From Aristolochia californica (lineage: Eukaryota; Streptophyta; Magnoliopsida; Piperales; Aristolochiaceae): DNA of 64,000 bases. Position 1 is the stretch's first letter, and each line of letters starts with the position of its first letter. The notes beneath the pieces are model-generated. The model worked only from the letters and a program-made list of their open reading frames with translations. It searched no databases and was not told the DNA's origin. The stretch is from contig JARWKL010000007.1 in assembly GCA_029961685.1 (NCBI GenBank), positions 4,050,708-4,114,707 on the forward strand. Direction: 5' to 3'. Positions 60,319-64,000 of this stretch are shown here, piece by piece. A program made the translations under genes and the position numbers.

Positions 60319-61420
60319 CCCTCAGACGGCTGACCGGATGATTTGGTTCCCTGATGACAGCAGGCGATTATCGGTCTCCTCGGCCTACCGTCATGTTATG
60401 GGATGGACCCGGCCTCCCACCCAACATTCGGTTGCTCTTGCCTAGCTCCGCCTAAGGTGAAATTTTTCCTTTGGAGAGCCTGTCATAACAAGATCCTTAC
60501 TGCAGACAAACTTATTAGGCGTGGCAACACCACTCCCAATCCTCTCTGGCCCTTCTACAGGACGGTGCCTGAAACTTTGAATCACCTCTACCTCCACCGT
60601 GTTTGCCTGGAAGGTCTGGACCTACATGATTAACAACATGGGACTCAACTTCTGCATCACGCTTGACCTGAGCATCATGTGTCGTTTGCCTAGGTAAGCT
60701 TCTACTGGTTGCCTGCATTGCTTTCGTTCCTTGGTGCCTCTAGAAGGAAAAGAACTTCAGACAGTTTGACTGTACTTTCCGCTCTGCTGCTGAGGTTTCC
60801 TTCACCACCACTGGGCTCATATCTACCTGGATCCGCACCCGGAAAGAATTTGCTTACCTCTCTTGTGCCCCGATCCGCACCAATTGGAAGATTATCGCTC
60901 AGATGTTTGTCCCCACTACCCCCTGCCGTGTTGATGTTTGGGAGCCTCCTCCCTCCGGATATTATAAGTTAAACTTTGATGGTAGTGCCTTTGGGAAGCT
61001 GGGTTTGGCTGGGTTTGGTGGGGTGATTTTTTTTCCGAGGGGCACTGTCATCCTCTCTTACTCTGGCCATCTGAGAATTGTTGACTTGACCACTGCTGAG
61101 CTCTCCAGTCTCCTTCACGGCTTGCGAATTTTTTAGAACCGCTTTAGTGGTCCCCTTATCGTAGAGGGAAACTCCAAGATTGTCATTGGATGGTGCTCCA
61201 CCTCATCCTTCCCCCCATGGCGTCATTGGCAGATTTTTCTTGATATTTTGGACATTGTATCCACTATTTCTTGTACTTGGTTTCATGTACTTAGATCAGC
61301 CAATTCGGCTACGATTTGTGCACAAAATTAGCCCCCCTCCCCTCCCCCAACCCCCTTCAATCTTTTGTTGTTAAGGGAGGTCTCCCTTGGTGTATCTTCT
61401 CTTTCTTTGAAATAAAATTA
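60319..61420 (+). mobile_element. 5'-truncated LINE (L1-type) with zinc-binding RT end and RNase H-like domain
   Basis: The first part encodes a broken zf-RVT region (PPKVKFFLWRACHNKILTAD, IRRGNTTPNPLWPF) as found at the end of plant L1 reverse transcriptase. A second frame has WEPPPSGYYKLNFDGSAFGK and LAGFGGVI, the RNase H-like domain, then TTAELSSLLHGL. The 3' tail (GTTAAGGGAGGTC, GAAATAAAATTATCA) matches the LINE at 23176-23719. Several stops interrupt the frames. It abuts a truncated LTR at about 60318. Confidence 0.82.
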
Positions 61421-61429
61421 TCAATCGTC

Positions 61430-64000
61430 CTCAACTTCTATTGCTTCTCTAATGTGGTTGGATTACCCATACACTTTGTTAAAGCAAAAACAATTGCATC
61501 CTCAAACCTTAAGCGAACTAGTGCTTCCACAATTCCCCCACCCTCGCCCCAAACTTCAATTCCCCCAGTTGCAATTGTTAAACTTAAACTCCACCTAAAA
61601 GATTATCTAAATTCGGCTCAGTAACATATCTTCCATATTCACCATCAAACTACACATGGCTGGAAGTACTACCATTCTTGACACCTTGGTCATGTTCATT
61701 AATTTTCTTTTAGTTTTCTTTCTCACTTTCCAACTCCATTTGGATAGTAGCCTTACCTTTCTTTTTTCTTCTTGGACTTTAATTGCACACCTTTTAGCAG
61801 AGAAGCTTAATCAAACACCGTCTATTAATTTCAACTTTCTTGGAATTAGGGCTCCTACACATATAACCATTAACCTCCTTTTGAATCCTTCAATGATACA
61901 CTATTTGGATTCAGGGTGAACTTGACCTTTGACCGTCCCCACAGACAAACATAAATAGCACATCCAAATATCCTCATATTAGAAGAATCAACAAGCATAT
62001 TAATGACACAATAAGTTGTATTTAGTACGTCCATGCAAAATGCCTTAAGCAACCCAACAAGTAACCTCATACACCTCAACCTTTCAAGCAATTCTAGTTT
62101 ATTCATTCAACTACCCCATTTTGTTGAGTCGTCCCAAAAATAGTAAACTGAAAAATTCCTTCTTACAAAAAATTATAAAACCTATTCCAGTGAACTCATC
62201 ACCATTGCCGATTTTTAAACACAAAACCTATTTGTCAATCTTTTTTGTACTTTCACTTTCTATTCATTAAAATTTACAAAAATTGTCACCTTTTGCTTCA
62301 TGAAGTACACCCAAATCGTCCTTGAAAAACCATCTATAAATGAAATTTTTTGTCCCTTCCATAGATAGTACTACGTCTGCCCCAAACATCTATATGATTA
62401 TACTCAAAAATTCCCTTGCTTCTATGAGTACAAATCCTAACTCACTTTGCATTATTTTCCGATACCATAGTACTTGCATAAATTTACTTGCAAGTATATA
62501 GCAGAAATTCAATGTACTTCGACTATTGTCCTCAGATCAGCTAATAGCATGGCTAACTCCTTAGCAAAAGAAGATGTGTCCCTCAAATCCCTTGGTGTTA
62601 GAGACGCCCTTCCCAAGATTTTATTTGTGTACGCTTAACTGGGAATAGAATCTTCACCCTTTAAAAAAAGATTTAATATCCTTCAGTAGATTTTGGCTAT
62701 GCAACTATTGTAAACATCTCTCACTCATGTGACCCAAACACATATGCCACAAAACTATAGCATCATCAATCACAAGTTATGTGTTAAGCACCTAGCCAAT
62801 ACTACCCAAAAGACCGGCCTGTTAGGAGCGGAAGGCATAGGTACCTAACCCCAGGACCATAACATTATGGTAGCTCCACCTATTACTGCATTCTTTACCA
62901 AGTGGTAGAGATTCTTCACTTTTTTTCTCCCTCCAAAACTATCATACTTTTTTTCTTCACTCTAATGATTCCCATTAGTTGCATTATATGTACAACCATT
63001 AGAATCTAAAGCACCAAGGGAGATAAGGTACATTTTCAACTCTAGCACATAGCTTACATCTGCCAAAACTTCCAAACTTATCATATAATATTCTAATATT
63101 GAATTGTTTACCTCCGATGCTTTACAAACTGCATCATTCCCCATAAGTATTTTACCACCATTATATAAAACAAATATGTTATACCAACTTTTATTAAGAC
63201 ACATATAATAAGAATATTTGCCACAAGTACTATACCACCATTATGAAACAAATATGCTAAACCAACTTTAATTAAGACACATATAATAAGAACAACCAAC
63301 ATCTAGTATTAATTCTATAAATAGAGAATCCATACATGTCAAGATTTTGAGAGCATCTCCTTAATCTTCCAAATCTGAAGCCACACTAGCACGGTCTACA
63401 TCTTTCCCTTTATTTTTATTTTTTTGCATCTTCGAACATTGCTTTTTCAGGTGCCCTTATTTAAATTGCTTGCAAACAATCCTTCTCCATTGCTTAAGCG
63501 AGGTAATTTTGAGTGCCACTGACTTCTTCTATATCCAATATTTCTTTCTAATATAATATGGTCATCACTAAATATTTGTAAGAAGATAGAAGTGAATTCA
63601 GAAGAATAAACAATTTGCATCAACTTCAAACTCCACAACTACGTAAGGAGCTGCATAAGAATCTTGTTGAACTTATTCAAACGATCTTCATAGATTCGTC
63701 TCTTCTATTGTATTTGAGTATCTTCAAATACAATTATATGTAAAACTGTCACATACACAATTTCTCTAATTTCAACCACACACCCAGTGTTGAAGTCTCA
63801 TTGATGACATTAAATGCCACCTCATCCGTTAAAGATATCCTAATGGTGTTTACTGTCTTCATTTCCAATTCATCTCAATCACCCATCATCACCAAGAATG
63901 ATTTATTTCTATCCAATGCCTTAAAGAATTCCTTTTGCACACAATGTCTTCATACTACTATACCAAAACCTGAAATTTCCTTTTCCATAAAAATTTTCAA
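61430..64000 (-). mobile_element. copia retrotransposon remnant running off the window
   Basis: On the minus strand: a CCHC zinc-knuckle remnant (GHLKKQCSKMQKNKNKGKD, about 63460-63400) of gag; the gag-pre-integrase region (LMGNDAVCKASEVNN, LISLGALDSNGC, 63160-62990); and integrase C-terminal sequence (RIFGCAIYVCLWGRSKVKFT, about 62010-61930). Frames are broken by many stops. No LTR is visible in the window; the 5' LTR should lie beyond 64000. Confidence 0.7.

Overview
The window is nuclear DNA of a flowering plant. The genes are multi-exon with GT-AG introns. Plant-only families are present: a core alpha-1,3-fucosyltransferase, a class B heat-stress factor, a COR27/COR28-type clock and cold protein, and an ABA 8'-hydroxylase CYP707A. 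A plant tRNA-His(GTG) is present, and the spacers are AT-rich and full of retroelements. I cannot name the species. Base composition argues against a grass.

Layout. 1-9979 (+): an NDR-type AGC protein kinase whose 5' part lies outside the window. 10573-17126 (-): a ferredoxin-nitrite reductase pseudogene lacking its first exon, with stops and frameshifts, split by two related ~2.4 kb non-autonomous hAT-like elements and carrying a tRNA-His gene in one intron. 17995-18540 (+): a truncated, frameshifted fragment of a nuclear group II intron maturase. 19199-26637 (-): a complete seven-exon core alpha-1,3-fucosyltransferase of 503 residues, with a LINE 3' end and a tandem TRIM-like LTR element in its first intron. 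27-31 kb: repeat-rich spacer. 31060-32409 (-): a two-exon class B heat-stress factor of 289 residues. 36720-40823 (-): a five-exon COR27/COR28-like gene of 245 residues with two exact evening elements and G-boxes upstream. 42420-44919 (-): a nine-exon CYP707A of 474 residues with a TATA box upstream. 45-50 kb: spacer with no confident gene. 50263-54011 (-): a degenerate Ty1/copia element with ~153 bp LTRs and a perfect 5 bp target duplication. 56.7-64 kb: a mosaic of copia fragments, an LTR-bounded non-coding element and a 5'-truncated LINE.

The reading frame closes exactly across all predicted exons of the kinase, fucosyltransferase, heat factor, COR27-like gene and CYP707A, which is strong evidence that they are intact. 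Four of these five lie on the minus strand. Three linked to temperature, clock and abscisic-acid responses lie next to each other (31-45 kb), but nothing in the sequence shows joint regulation. I found no unknown multi-gene system. The unusual material is the hAT pair inside one dead gene, the tandem TRIM array, the dispersed LTR family and clusters of a TGATCGATCA palindrome.
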